In this document: piece after piece, positions 17,499-25,427 of the stretch
How positions within the stretch are numbered: position 1 is the stretch's first letter
Layout of the letters: each line of letters opens with the position of its first letter
Source: Abditibacteriaceae bacterium
Lineage (GTDB): Bacteria; Armatimonadota; Abditibacteriia; Abditibacteriales; Abditibacteriaceae
NCBI GenBank assembly: GCA_019239895.1
Contig: JAFAZH010000019.1
Span: 1-64,000 of the forward strand
Length of the DNA: 64,000 bases
Direction: 5' to 3'
Program-made: the position numbers and the translations under genes
Notes under the pieces: generated by a model
What the model was told of the DNA's origin: nothing
Databases searched by the model: none
What the model saw: the letters and a program-made list of their open reading frames with translations, nothing else

Positions 17499-18395
17499 AT
17501 GGAGCCATCAATTGCAAGCCGCATAACCTCTGCATTAGGCAACCGCCCCGTTCGCTGGACATCAGCTTCCGAGAGCGGCTGCACGGCTAACCAGCGTTGG
17601 GTCGTTTGCCTGAGCAGCGGTCAAACGGCTTTTGTCAAAGCCGCCGTAGATGAGCGCACTGCGGGCTGGTTGCGGCGCGAGTATTTTATGTATTCGCACC
17701 TAACTGGTTCTTTGATGCCGCAGTTGCTGGGGTGGTGTGATAACGGCGAGTGGCCCTTGCTCATCATTGAAGATTTATCTCAAGCCCATTGGCCACCACC
17801 GTGGACACCGGCATCTATTCATGTCGTGCGTCAGGCACTTAATGAGTTAGCAGCTATTCCGGTATCCGGTGTGTTACGCGAGACACTGCCGCTCATGGAA
17901 GTAGCATTGGCCACTTGGCCTGGATGGAATAATGTAGCTGCGGAGCCAGGGCCATTCTTAAGTTTGGGACTCTGTTCACCCTGTTGGTTGGACAAGCATT
18001 TAAGCACTTTGATAGCTGCTGCCGATGCCACAGTATTGGAGGGTGACTCAATTGTTCACATGGATGTGCGCAGTGATAACCTCTGCTTACTCGATGGAAA
18101 AGCTTTACTGGTGGACTGGAACTGGGCACGTATTGGAAACCCAATCATGGATGTCGCTGGGTGGCTACCCAGTCTGCACGCGGAAGGTGGCCCGACTCCC
18201 GAAACGATTTTACCATCGGGTGCCACCAGCTATGCAGCGAAGCTGAGCGGCTACTGGGCGTCACAAACGGGATTACCTCCGATTCCCGAAGCACCACGCG
18301 TGCGCCCGCTCCAACTGATGCAATTAAAAGTAGCCTTGCCGTGGGCCATCCGCTCTCTTGAATTACCCATGCCCACTGAACTCAATAACTATTAA
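17499..18395 (+). CDS. Aminoglycoside-phosphotransferase-fold kinase
   Basis: About 298 residues. The APH/choline kinase signature is present: catalytic loop HMDVRSDNLCL (Brenner motif, with the catalytic Asp) and metal-binding VDWNWARIGNP. A hinge-like IIEDLSQAHW and an N-lobe lysine in FVKAA also fit. ATG at 17499 is chosen over an in-frame GTG at 17472 because the latter has no ribosome site; either would leave the kinase intact. It lies between the exporter and the DUF1854 gene, all within 20-30 bases, so the three form an operon. Antibiotic resistance is one possibility but the context suggests phosphorylation of a small metabolite handled by the transporter. Confidence 0.75.
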   Translation: MEPSIASRITSALGNRPVRWTSASESGCTANQRWVVCLSSGQTAFVKAAVDERTAGWLRREYFMYSHLTGSLMPQLLGWCDNGEWPLLIIEDLSQAHWPPPWTPASIHVVRQALNELAAIPVSGVLRETLPLMEVALATWPGWNNVAAEPGPFLSLGLCSPCWLDKHLSTLIAAADATVLEGDSIVHMDVRSDNLCLLDGKALLVDWNWARIGNPIMDVAGWLPSLHAEGGPTPETILPSGATSYAAKLSGYWASQTGLPPIPEAPRVRPLQLMQLKVALPWAIRSLELPMPTELNNY

Positions 18396-18412
18396 ACGTG
18401 AAAGGAGCAAGC

Positions 18413-18886
18413 ATGAACCCTACCGATATTAAGATTTTTTACCAACCAGAAGCCCGCTTAAGGTTGACGGTTAAGGACGACCGGTCTTATTTGACCGTCA
18501 AGCCTGCGTGGGCCGCTCCCCTCTCGCGCCCAGACACCTATTTGACTTTACTGGACAGCAAAGGCGAAGAGATCACCATGCTGCCTGACCCGAATGTATT
18601 GGCACCGGAATCTCTTGCCGCTGTGCGCCAGGAGTTGCATCATCGCTATCTCACGGCAATTGTCTATAAGATTCTGAGCGCCAAACAAGAATTTGGCGCG
18701 ACCTACTGGCACGTCGCCACCAGTCGTGGTGACCGTGAATTTATCACTCAAAATTTACAAGAAAACGCCCTCTGGCTCTCGGACGATCATCTGCTCTTGC
18801 TTGACGTGGATGGCAATCGCTTCGAGATTCCCGTAGTCAGTGAGCTTGACCCGCGCAGCCGTAACATTATCCATGACATTTTGTAA
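18413..18886 (+). CDS. DUF1854 protein, partner of the ABC exporter
   Basis: 157 residues from the ATG at 18413, which has a good ribosome site AAAGGAG (18401-18407); the GTG at 18398 lies upstream of that site and is less likely. The sequence follows the DUF1854 pattern: a short beta-rich front (RLTVKDDRSYLTVKP), LLDSKGEEITMLPDP, the helix RQELHHRYLTAIVYKI, WHVATSRGDREFIT and the closing FEIPVVSELDPRSRNIIHDIL-like end. DUF1854 genes are known to accompany a dedicated ABC transporter, frequently near cyanophycin synthetases; none is in this window. The function of the family is not established; tight co-occurrence argues for a soluble partner of the transporter. Confidence 0.8.
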   Translation: MNPTDIKIFYQPEARLRLTVKDDRSYLTVKPAWAAPLSRPDTYLTLLDSKGEEITMLPDPNVLAPESLAAVRQELHHRYLTAIVYKILSAKQEFGATYWHVATSRGDREFITQNLQENALWLSDDHLLLLDVDGNRFEIPVVSELDPRSRNIIHDIL

Positions 18887-18890
18887 CGGC

Positions 18891-18924
18891 ACCGTAGAGA
18901 CGCGATAAATCGCGTCTCTACGGT
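18891..18924. repeat. Palindromic repeat, GTAGAGACGCGAT type (copy 1)
   Basis: Perfect 16-base arms, ACCGTAGAGACGCGAT and its reverse complement, around a 2-base AA spacer. The 28-base core is identical to the copy at 61611-61638. It lies 4 bases after the DUF1854 stop codon. It has no T tract, so it is more like a dispersed REP/MITE-type unit than a terminator. Very similar palindromes are known as abundant repeats in some cyanobacteria and other phyla. Confidence 0.9.
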
Positions 18925-18955
18925 AGCCACCGGAAATTATGAAAGGAGCCATGTC

Positions 18956-19528
18956 ATGACCCCACCTATACTGCTGGATTTCCCGGATGCTTTTGAAACG
19001 GAGCGACTAACCATTCGCAGCCCGCGTCCCGGTGGTGGCAAAGAGGTAAACGCAGCCATTTTGGAAACTCTGGACGACCTGCAATTGTGGATGCCGTGGG
19101 TGCATCCTGTGCCAACCGTGGAGGACTCAGAGGAACACTGTCGCCAGGCTTGCGCCAAGTTCATAACACGTAGCGATCTATCACTGCACATCTTCCTCAA
19201 AGGGACTGACATCTTTGTTGGCGGCAGCGGCTTGCATCCGCGCGACTGGGCCGTTCCCAGTTTTGAAATCGGCTACTGGTGCCGCAAGAAGTTTCAGGGG
19301 CAAGGCTACATTACCGAAGCCGTGCATGGCATCACACGCTTTGGCTTTGAAACAATGGGCGCGCAACGCATCATGATCCGCTGCGATTCGCGCAATACCC
19401 GCAGTCGCAGCGTCGCAGAACGAGCAGGCTATCAACTCGAAGGCGAACTGCGCCACGATAGCCTCACGCCTGAAGGAGAAGTGCGCAACACCCTGGTTTT
19501 CTCGAAAATTGCTGCACCTACTAAGTGA
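18956..19528 (+). CDS. GNAT acetyltransferase, RimJ/RimL-like
   Basis: 190 residues. The RimJ/RimL-type start (FETERLTIRSPRPGGGKEVNAA), the central strand GGSGLHPRDWAVPSFEIGYW and the acetyl-CoA loop RKKFQGQGYITEA are all present, followed by CDSRNTRSRSVAERAGYQLEG. The family transfers an acetyl group to N-terminal or small-molecule amines. The start follows GAAAGGAG at a good distance; an overlapping ATG 6 bases earlier is out of frame and stops at once. Substrate unknown. Confidence 0.9.
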   Translation: MTPPILLDFPDAFETERLTIRSPRPGGGKEVNAAILETLDDLQLWMPWVHPVPTVEDSEEHCRQACAKFITRSDLSLHIFLKGTDIFVGGSGLHPRDWAVPSFEIGYWCRKKFQGQGYITEAVHGITRFGFETMGAQRIMIRCDSRNTRSRSVAERAGYQLEGELRHDSLTPEGEVRNTLVFSKIAAPTK

Positions 19529-19535
19529 GATTGTG

Positions 19536-20105
19536 ATGATTGAAATTATTGCCTGTGAGAATGATGGCACTCATTATATTGAGGCCGTACAGAACATCAT
19601 TAACGGCGCTGCCACCGCGTACCAACCCGGTGGGGTTTATGTGGTCAAGATCAAGGGATGGTTTGATCACAAGTGGTTAGGATTTTCTGGAAAGAGATTA
19701 GGAGCAGTGGGAGTGTGGAAGCACCCATTAACTCTTCCGCCTTTTCATCCCCATCGCGTCCAGTCACAAAAATGTTATGCATGGCGACCATCAACACAAG
19801 ATTATGAAAGGTTTGATTGGGCAGCGCGACTCCATATCTATCAGGAGAGCAGCCAGAACCTACGACGAGAAATCCGTCGCCGCAAGCCATCAGTGCTGTA
19901 TGTGTGGTACTGCTCCGATACTGCTCGCACCCAAAGAGGCAGCCTCATGGTTTATGCTCATACCAAGCGAGACCAAGCAGCTTGGTTTATCAGTTTCTAT
20001 TCTAATAATCAGTGGCGCAGCCGCCAGGCGGAAGAAATTTCCGTTGAACGAATTGCAAACTTTGAAGCGATGGGACAATCCATTAAGGGTGAGCTTATTA
20101 TTTAG
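19536..20105 (+). CDS. Uncharacterised protein
   Basis: 189 residues from the ATG at 19536 (M-I-E-I-I-A-C-E-N-D-G). An upstream in-frame TTG inside the acetyltransferase gene is unlikely. The protein is rich in Trp and Arg (KIKGWFDHKWLGFSGK, WRPSTQDYERFDWAARLHIY, RREIRRRKPSVLYVWYCSD), with no signal peptide or membrane segment. I recognise no domain. It begins 7 bases after the acetyltransferase stop and ends 6 bases from the convergent response regulator, leaving no room for a separate terminator. Confidence 0.7.
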   Translation: MIEIIACENDGTHYIEAVQNIINGAATAYQPGGVYVVKIKGWFDHKWLGFSGKRLGAVGVWKHPLTLPPFHPHRVQSQKCYAWRPSTQDYERFDWAARLHIYQESSQNLRREIRRRKPSVLYVWYCSDTARTQRGSLMVYAHTKRDQAAWFISFYSNNQWRSRQAEEISVERIANFEAMGQSIKGELII

Positions 20106-20111
20106 CCGCGC

Positions 20112-20648
20112 TTATTCCTTCTTGTCCTTCTGCCACCACTTCCAGGATTTGCCTTGACCACTCGATTGAGGCGGCGCGGTGGTGGCTTCGTCGGCTTTGG
20201 CTACAGGCGCAGCAGATTTTGGCACAGCAGGCGCGGACTTCGTTGGATCGGGCTTCGCTGGCACGGGGATGGGCATATCGGTTTCCTGCAAGGTTTGCTG
20301 CACGACCTTGATTAACTCTTCGGGTCTAAAGGGCTTGGTCAGGTAAACATTAGCCCCGGCCTGCCAACCCTCATAAACATCAGTGTCAGCGTTGCGTCCG
20401 GTTAACATGATAACCGGCAAATTGGCTGTCGCCGGATTCTCGCGCAGTTTGGCCAGCAGTTCCAGGCCAGTCATCTCTGGCATCTCGACATCGAGAACTA
20501 AGAGGTCAGGCCGGTCAGTTGGTAGTCGCTGAAGAGCTTCTTTTCCGTTGTTGGCCGTAGTCACGATATGGCCCTGTTTTTCCAGGTGCATTTTTACCAG
20601 GCGTAAAATAGTCTTATCATCATCGGCGGCTAAGATTTTCTTTGGCAT
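20112..20648 (-). CDS. CheY-like response regulator with Pro/Ala-rich tail
   Basis: 178 residues. Residues 1-120 form a receiver domain with the acidic pocket D9/D10, phospho-acceptor D53 in LLVLDVEMPEMTG, T83 in IMLTGR and K105 in YLTKPFRPEEL. There is no DNA-binding output domain; the last 55 residues are Pro/Ala/Lys-rich and end in SWKWWQKDKKE. It probably acts through protein contacts. No histidine kinase is nearby. The start has a good GAGGGGATCAG ribosome site. Upstream, 20649-20779 shows no gene or clear promoter. Confidence 0.9.
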   Translation of the reverse strand: MPKKILAADDDKTILRLVKMHLEKQGHIVTTANNGKEALQRLPTDRPDLLVLDVEMPEMTGLELLAKLRENPATANLPVIMLTGRNADTDVYEGWQAGANVYLTKPFRPEELIKVVQQTLQETDMPIPVPAKPDPTKSAPAVPKSAAPVAKADEATTAPPQSSGQGKSWKWWQKDKKE

Positions 20649-20779
20649 CTGATCCCCTCACTTCCAGAATTTCAGCAAGCTGTTAAGTGTTTTGCAAAGC
20701 GCATCACAAGAACGGTGTGCTTCAAGTATAAATCAGAATGACACTAAGCAGAATAGACCACCAGATTCGTTGATTTGAG

Positions 20780-20956
20780 CTAACGCCAATCACCCATCAG
20801 GTTGAATGGTGTCCAGAAAAACGGATGGTTATATTTAGGGTCTTTGAGCAAGGCTAATTCGGTGCCCTCCAACGCTTGGCCAAAAGATTAAAAATTAATG
20901 GTCTGGTACAAGCTCAGAGCCAGTGCGGTCTCGTCCTTGTAAGGGCCACAACAACG
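20780..20956 (-). pseudogene. Decayed CHAT-domain protein, C-terminal remnant
   Basis: Reading the minus strand, one frame gives PYKDETALALSLYQTINF, then an in-frame TAA (20888-20890), then SFGQALEGTELALLKDPKYN, HPFFWTPFNLMGDWR and a TAG at 20780. The closing HPFFWTPFNLMGDWR and the Q-A-L-...-A-L-L-K-D run are the hallmark end of CHAT (caspase-HetF-associated) domains. The gene has lost its start, its catalytic part and most of its length, and carries a nonsense codon. Upstream (20957-21041) is a GC-rich string, CCCCGGCCCTCCCC-like, that looks like repeat debris. This accounts for most of the 393-base gap between its neighbours. Confidence 0.75.
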
Positions 20957-21041
20957 GAGTAGGAATATCGCCCCCCTGTCCGTTGCGGGGAGGGCCGGGG
21001 TTAGGTTGAAACGTCATCGCTCACTCCCAAGATTGCACTTC

Positions 21042-22241
21042 CTAAAAAACGATGTGCAGTGAAGTGTAAGGGCGAAAGCCGTTGCCCCGTAACCGATGCC
21101 CCAAACCAATATCAACAAACTGATGAGCGGTTGCGGCGAGACCCACAAAGGGGCCGCGCCCACTCCAGCCCAGGTCAGCATGAAACAGTGACATGTGATC
21201 GGGACGGCGACCCAGAGAGAAAGCCTGCCAGGTGACGGCAGGACTTACAATCGAGTCTAAACCAATCAGCATTCCGGCTTTAATAGTTGGCGCATGGATA
21301 GCAGGGACGTGACGACCTTCAAGGTCACTGCCATTCCAGACGCCCAATAAATAAGTCGTGGCAGCGGGCATGGCTGAACTAGCGGCCAGAGCAATGCCCA
21401 TGTGGTTGATGTCGAGCCATTGAATGGGCGGTTGGCCCAAAGCCTTCCATAGCTTCTCGGAATCGCGGGGTGGAATAAAGGAATCGCGTGCTGCCTGCAC
21501 CATCAATACCCGCCGAGGCCGATTACGATTGGCATAAGTTATCGGGTCAACCACGCTTAGCCTCGCTTTCATCTCTGGGGTCAGGTTCTTCACCGGATGG
21601 GTGCGAAACAACCTTCCAATCGCGCTCCGCCGATAGATGTCTGGGAAATCGCCGCCACCCAACAGGGCTACTCCGGCATTGATACGCTCATCCTGGCCCA
21701 TTGCTAAATGAACCATGATTGCCCCCAGGCTGATGCCCACAGCGGCAAGGCGATGAGGATCAACAGTCGGTTGCTGGGTTAGCCACGTTACCACAGTTCT
21801 GACATCGGAAACGCCCTGAGCATAAGCATGAACCACGATATCAATGCTATTACCAAAAAAGTAAGGCAGCGGCGTATCCGTGCGCCGTAACCGCTGCATG
21901 TGATAGGGCAGTGTCACGACTGCTGCCGCTATTCCACGCTGACCCAGATAACGTGCATAATCATCGAAGCCCTGAGTATTACTGGCCCCTAAGTAATGCA
22001 ATAGCACCACTGCTGGCACAGGATGACCTGCCGCTACTGGTGGGGGATAAAATCGAAAATAAATTTGGTCATTGATGGGATCGCCACTGGGCAGGGCACT
22101 GGGCAGAGTGACTTCAACAGGCTTTGAGTCGAGGGCGACCTGCGCTGTGCAAGATGCCGGGTGAAATCCGGTGCAGCTTATGAAAAATGCAAAAACGATG
22201 ATGTGCAGGGCACGCTTAAAATGACAATTGGATAGTTTCAT
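21042..22241 (-). CDS. Exported alpha/beta hydrolase with C-terminal extension
   Basis: 399 residues with an N-terminal hydrophobic signal (about 10-30, ending near ASCTAQ). The hydrolase core has VPAVVLLHYLGASN, nucleophile elbow GISLGA (Ser in G-x-S-x-G), acid region VLMVQAARDSFIP and histidine in WLDINHMG. This fits a dienelactone hydrolase or acyl-esterase type enzyme acting outside the cytoplasm. After about residue 305 an extra segment of about 95 residues alternates polar and hydrophobic residues and ends SLHIVF; this looks like beta-strands of an outer-membrane type and is unusual for the family. The gene is isolated, with the strong terminator at 22268-22302 upstream of it. Confidence 0.8.
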   Translation of the reverse strand: MKLSNCHFKRALHIIVFAFFISCTGFHPASCTAQVALDSKPVEVTLPSALPSGDPINDQIYFRFYPPPVAAGHPVPAVVLLHYLGASNTQGFDDYARYLGQRGIAAAVVTLPYHMQRLRRTDTPLPYFFGNSIDIVVHAYAQGVSDVRTVVTWLTQQPTVDPHRLAAVGISLGAIMVHLAMGQDERINAGVALLGGGDFPDIYRRSAIGRLFRTHPVKNLTPEMKARLSVVDPITYANRNRPRRVLMVQAARDSFIPPRDSEKLWKALGQPPIQWLDINHMGIALAASSAMPAATTYLLGVWNGSDLEGRHVPAIHAPTIKAGMLIGLDSIVSPAVTWQAFSLGRRPDHMSLFHADLGWSGRGPFVGLAATAHQFVDIGLGHRLRGNGFRPYTSLHIVF

Positions 22242-22267
22242 ATCAGTGTGTGGGCGGAGTGAGGGCC

Positions 22268-22302
22268 AAAAAAGCGGCCCTGGATTTACCAGGGCCGCTT
22301 TT
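22268..22302 (-). terminator. Strong terminator of the respiratory operon
   Basis: Ten-base perfect stem GCGGCCCTGG (22274-22283) with CCAGGGCCGC (22289-22298), 5-base loop, an A run on one side and TTTT on the other. On the minus strand it is followed by TTTTTT and lies 17 bases past the stop of the oxidase subunit IV gene. It ends the long cox/act operon and would also work in the other direction. Confidence 0.9.
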
Positions 22303-22318
22303 GCTTAACCACAACAGT

Positions 22319-22696
22319 TTATCGAGGTGCCTGGGGCAACCAACCACGCGACACATAATCGCTAAAGATAAAGGCGAACATAATCGAAAGCCAGGCAAAG
22401 CCCGCTATGGAGAAAAGCCAAGTGATGCGGCTGCTATAGCGCACTTCCATGAAGTACAGCACGATCAGCACGGCCTTGGCGACAGCAATCGTCATGGCGA
22501 TGATGATATTAAGCGACGGCATATTAAAAGGTGGCTTGGACATGTCTATAGCGGCGGCGGCGAGCGTAATGACCAGTAAAACCATTAAGGCCGTAAACAC
22601 CTTGAGATAGACGGAAACGGGAACGATATGCCTGCCGCCATGAACGTCGTGGGCTATTTCTTCATTAATTTCAGTAACGGGTACGCCTTGTGCCAT
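22319..22696 (-). CDS. ctaF: Cytochrome c oxidase subunit IV (caa3 type)
   Basis: 125 residues with three transmembrane segments and the COX4_pro/CtaF pattern: VSVYLKVFTALMVLLVITLA, then MPSLNIIIAMTIAVAKAVLI with VLYFMEVRYSSRITWLF, and a final FAWLSIMFAFIFSDY. Small subunit that stabilises the oxidase complex in the cytoplasmic membrane. It is the last gene of the operon. Its ribosome site (GGAGGACATTAA before ATG) lies at the end of the subunit III gene, directly adjoining. Confidence 0.9.
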   Translation of the reverse strand: MAQGVPVTEINEEIAHDVHGGRHIVPVSVYLKVFTALMVLLVITLAAAAIDMSKPPFNMPSLNIIIAMTIAVAKAVLIVLYFMEVRYSSRITWLFSIAGFAWLSIMFAFIFSDYVSRGWLPQAPR

Positions 22697-23632
22697 TTAA
22701 TGTCCTCCGGGGTGGAATCCACCAATTAAATAGAGTAAGGGAAAGAGAAAAACCCACACAATGTCAACGAAGTGCCAGTAGAGTCCTACAATTTCCACGG
22801 GCTGGTCGTTGCCACTGGTAAAGCGGCCTTTCGAGGCCATCCAGGTAAGAGTGCCCACCACACCCAGACCAATTATCATGTGGATGGCATGAAGGCCCGT
22901 CATGCAAAAATATAAGAAGAAGTACAGCATGACCTGATTAACTGGCGCGTGCCGCACATCTTGCTGCGCTTCATTTTGTCCAACTTCACCCTGACCCGGT
23001 TGAGCCGCCATTTCACGACTTACATCAGCCGAGACGCCACTCCGAGTCTCATCCGGGGCTTGCCCATGCGCCTCACCTACATGGGAAGCGGTCGGTGTCT
23101 CGCCCGGTGACATGGCGGCTGAAGATTCCGGTTCGCCATGAAAATGCCACTCTTCGGGGTGCCAGCTAAGGACGGGAACTAACCCTTCTTTATAGTCATT
23201 CGTCCATTCGACAGCCTTGATACCCAAGAATGCGGTACCTAGCAACATGGTAGCCAGCAGCCAACCAACCAGGGCTTGCCGCTTGCGCGTTTGGGCCGAA
23301 TGCACGGCCATCACCATCGTCAAGCTGCTAAAGAGTAGGACAAATGTGTTAGCTGTTCCCAGGACAATATTCAGGAAGCGGCTGCCTTCCACCCAGGCCG
23401 AATGAAACATGCCTCGGTAGAGCGTATAAGAGAAGAACAGGCCACCGAACATCATGACTTCGGTCACCAGGAACGACCACATGCCCAGGCTATGGGCTTC
23501 GCGCTGCTGCTCTAAGTCATCAAAATAATGATGCAATAGGTCATGATCATGTGCGTGGTCATGATCCGCGCCGTGTGCGTGTTCCACTATATGTCCAGGC
23601 TCCAATGTAGGTGCCATTGCGGGACTATCCAA
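22697..23632 (-). CDS. ctaE: Cytochrome c oxidase subunit III with hydrophilic insertion
   Basis: About 311 residues. Seven-helix subunit III features are visible: [38 protein letters not shown] and [17 protein letters not shown], ending [17 protein letters not shown]. Between helices, an insertion of about 65 residues rich in Glu, Gln, Ser, Pro and Gly (around residues 150-215) is not part of the usual fold. The start is uncertain: TTG at 23632 follows GGAGGT at good distance and overlaps subunit I by 8 bases; TTG at 23650 and ATG at 23617 are alternatives. The N-terminus is His/Asp-rich ([14 protein letters not shown]), a possible metal-binding stretch. Confidence 0.88.
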   Translation of the reverse strand: MDSPAMAPTLEPGHIVEHAHGADHDHAHDHDLLHHYFDDLEQQREAHSLGMWSFLVTEVMMFGGLFFSYTLYRGMFHSAWVEGSRFLNIVLGTANTFVLLFSSLTMVMAVHSAQTRKRQALVGWLLATMLLGTAFLGIKAVEWTNDYKEGLVPVLSWHPEEWHFHGEPESSAAMSPGETPTASHVGEAHGQAPDETRSGVSADVSREMAAQPGQGEVGQNEAQQDVRHAPVNQVMLYFFLYFCMTGLHAIHMIIGLGVVGTLTWMASKGRFTSGNDQPVEIVGLYWHFVDIVWVFLFPLLYLIGGFHPGGH

Positions 23633-25427
23633 CGCTCTCACCTCCGGCAACAGCTTCTTTGGTTGTTGTCCTGGCTTGGACTAAGGCCCCGCCATCCAGG
23701 GGATGATGACCATTGCGTTGCTCCTCTTCATAGAGACGCTCGTCATCTTCCGGGTTATAAGCATAAGGGCCAATGGTGACGATGGGCACCTTGTCAAAGT
23801 TAAAGGTTGGCGGCGGCGAGGTCGTTTGCCATTCCAGCCCGGTAGCACGCCACGGATTGGGGCCAGCCACTGCGCCATATTTGAGCGACCAAAGGAGGTA
23901 ACAGAATGGCAGCAAATAGCCAAGGGCCAGCACCGTCGCGCCTGCGGTGGACATAATGTTCAGCGGCTGAAACTCTGGGGCGTAGGTAGCATAGCGGCGC
24001 GGCATTCCATTCACGCCCAGAATAAACTGCGGCATGAAAGTCAGATGGAAGCCCAGGTTGAGCAACACGGCTGCCGTGCGACCCCAGCCTTCGGGATACA
24101 TGCGCCCGGTGATTTTCGGCCACCAGTAATGCACTCCACCTAAGTAAGCTGAAACAGTGCCGCCCACCATCACATAGTGAAAGTGCGCGATCACAAAGTA
24201 GGTATCAGAAAGATGCACATCGGCAGAAAGCGACGCCAGATAGAGTCCGGTTAAGCCGCCAATGGTGAATAAGACGATAAAGCCCAGAGCATAGACCATT
24301 GGCGTGTCGAGGCGAATGGAGCCTTTATAAAGGGTGGCTGTCCAGTTAAACACCTTGATGGCCGAAGGAATCGCCACCAGGAAGCTTAATACCGAGAACA
24401 CAATACCGGCATAAGCCGATTGCCCGGCGACGAAGAGATGGTGGCCCCATACGAAGAAACTGATAACCGCAATCGCAATGCTGGAAAACGCCACGAACTT
24501 ATAACCAAAAATGGGTTTGCGGGCAAAGCACGTTATCAGTTCGCTGATGACCGCGAACCCAGGCAGCACCATGATATAAACCGCCGGATGCGAGTAGAAC
24601 CAGAACAAGTGCTGTAATAAGACCGGGTCGCCGCCCAGTTTCGGATCAAAGATACCAATGTGGAACAGGCGCTCCATCAATAATAGCAAGAGCGTGATGG
24701 CTAAGACAGGCGTGGCCAGCATGATAATCAGGCTGGTAGCATACATAGACCAGATAAAAAGCGGCAGACGGAACCAGGTTAAACCGGGGGCGCGCATCTT
24801 ATGGACAGTGATGACAAAGTTAAGCCCGGTGAGAATTGAGGAGAACCCAGCAATGAACGCTCCCACCAGAACCAACGCCACATTCCCATAGGCATACTGC
24901 GTGCTCAGTGGGGCATAAAAAGTCCAACCCGTATCCACCCCGCCAAAGCTGAGTGCTAGCAGCCCAATGATCAGGCCGATCATATAAAGATACCAACTCA
25001 ACAAGTTGATCTTGGGGAACGCCAGGTCTTTGGCCCCGATCATGAGTGGTACCAGGAAGTTACCCAACGTGGCTGGAATCACTGGCACCAGAAAGAAGAA
25101 CACCATGACGATGCCATGCGCCGAGAACATCTTGTTATAGGTCTGGGGGCGCAGCAATTCGCTGTTAGGCGTCATTAAGTTGAAGCGCACCAGAGCCGCT
25201 GCAATGCCACCAACCATAAAGGCCATTGAAACGGAAATCATGTACAAAATGGCGATGCGCTTATGGTCGAGCGTAAACAACCACGATTTCCAGCCCAGGC
25301 CGTTGGTGAGATAATTATCAGGCAATTGTGATTCTGGAATTGGCCCAATCGCTTGCGATTCCCGGTGTACGGGATCAACCAGCGAGTGCTCCTCCCAGAG
25401 ACGCCCATCGGGCGTGATACTACTCAT
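23625..25427 (-). CDS. ctaD: Cytochrome c oxidase subunit I (A2-type heme-copper oxidase)
   Basis: 600 residues, twelve or more helices. Heme and copper ligands are visible: low-spin heme His in [11 protein letters not shown], CuB ligands in [15 protein letters not shown] and [11 protein letters not shown], and heme a3/a ligands in [11 protein letters not shown]. The motif YSHPAVY replaces the GHPEVY of mitochondrial-type (A1) enzymes; the Tyr-Ser pair marks the A2 class, which lacks the glutamate of the D-channel. The protein reduces O2 to water while pumping protons. It overlaps subunit II by four bases (ATGA), indicating coupled translation. The last 80 residues form a hydrophilic tail. 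Confidence 0.95.
   Translation of the reverse strand: MSSITPDGRLWEEHSLVDPVHRESQAIGPIPESQLPDNYLTNGLGWKSWLFTLDHKRIAILYMISVSMAFMVGGIAAALVRFNLMTPNSELLRPQTYNKMFSAHGIVMVFFFLVPVIPATLGNFLVPLMIGAKDLAFPKINLLSWYLYMIGLIIGLLALSFGGVDTGWTFYAPLSTQYAYGNVALVLVGAFIAGFSSILTGLNFVITVHKMRAPGLTWFRLPLFIWSMYATSLIIMLATPVLAITLLLLLMERLFHIGIFDPKLGGDPVLLQHLFWFYSHPAVYIMVLPGFAVISELITCFARKPIFGYKFVAFSSIAIAVISFFVWGHHLFVAGQSAYAGIVFSVLSFLVAIPSAIKVFNWTATLYKGSIRLDTPMVYALGFIVLFTIGGLTGLYLASLSADVHLSDTYFVIAHFHYVMVGGTVSAYLGGVHYWWPKITGRMYPEGWGRTAAVLLNLGFHLTFMPQFILGVNGMPRRYATYAPEFQPLNIMSTAGATVLALGYLLPFCYLLWSLKYGAVAGPNPWRATGLEWQTTSPPPTFNFDKVPIVTIGPYAYNPEDDERLYEEEQRNGHHPLDGGALVQARTTTKEAVAGGESVG

Noticed and set aside
18891-18924. Intrinsic terminator of the DUF1854 operon
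   Set aside because: The palindrome is perfect but lacks a following T tract, and an identical core occurs overlapping another gene's stop codon.
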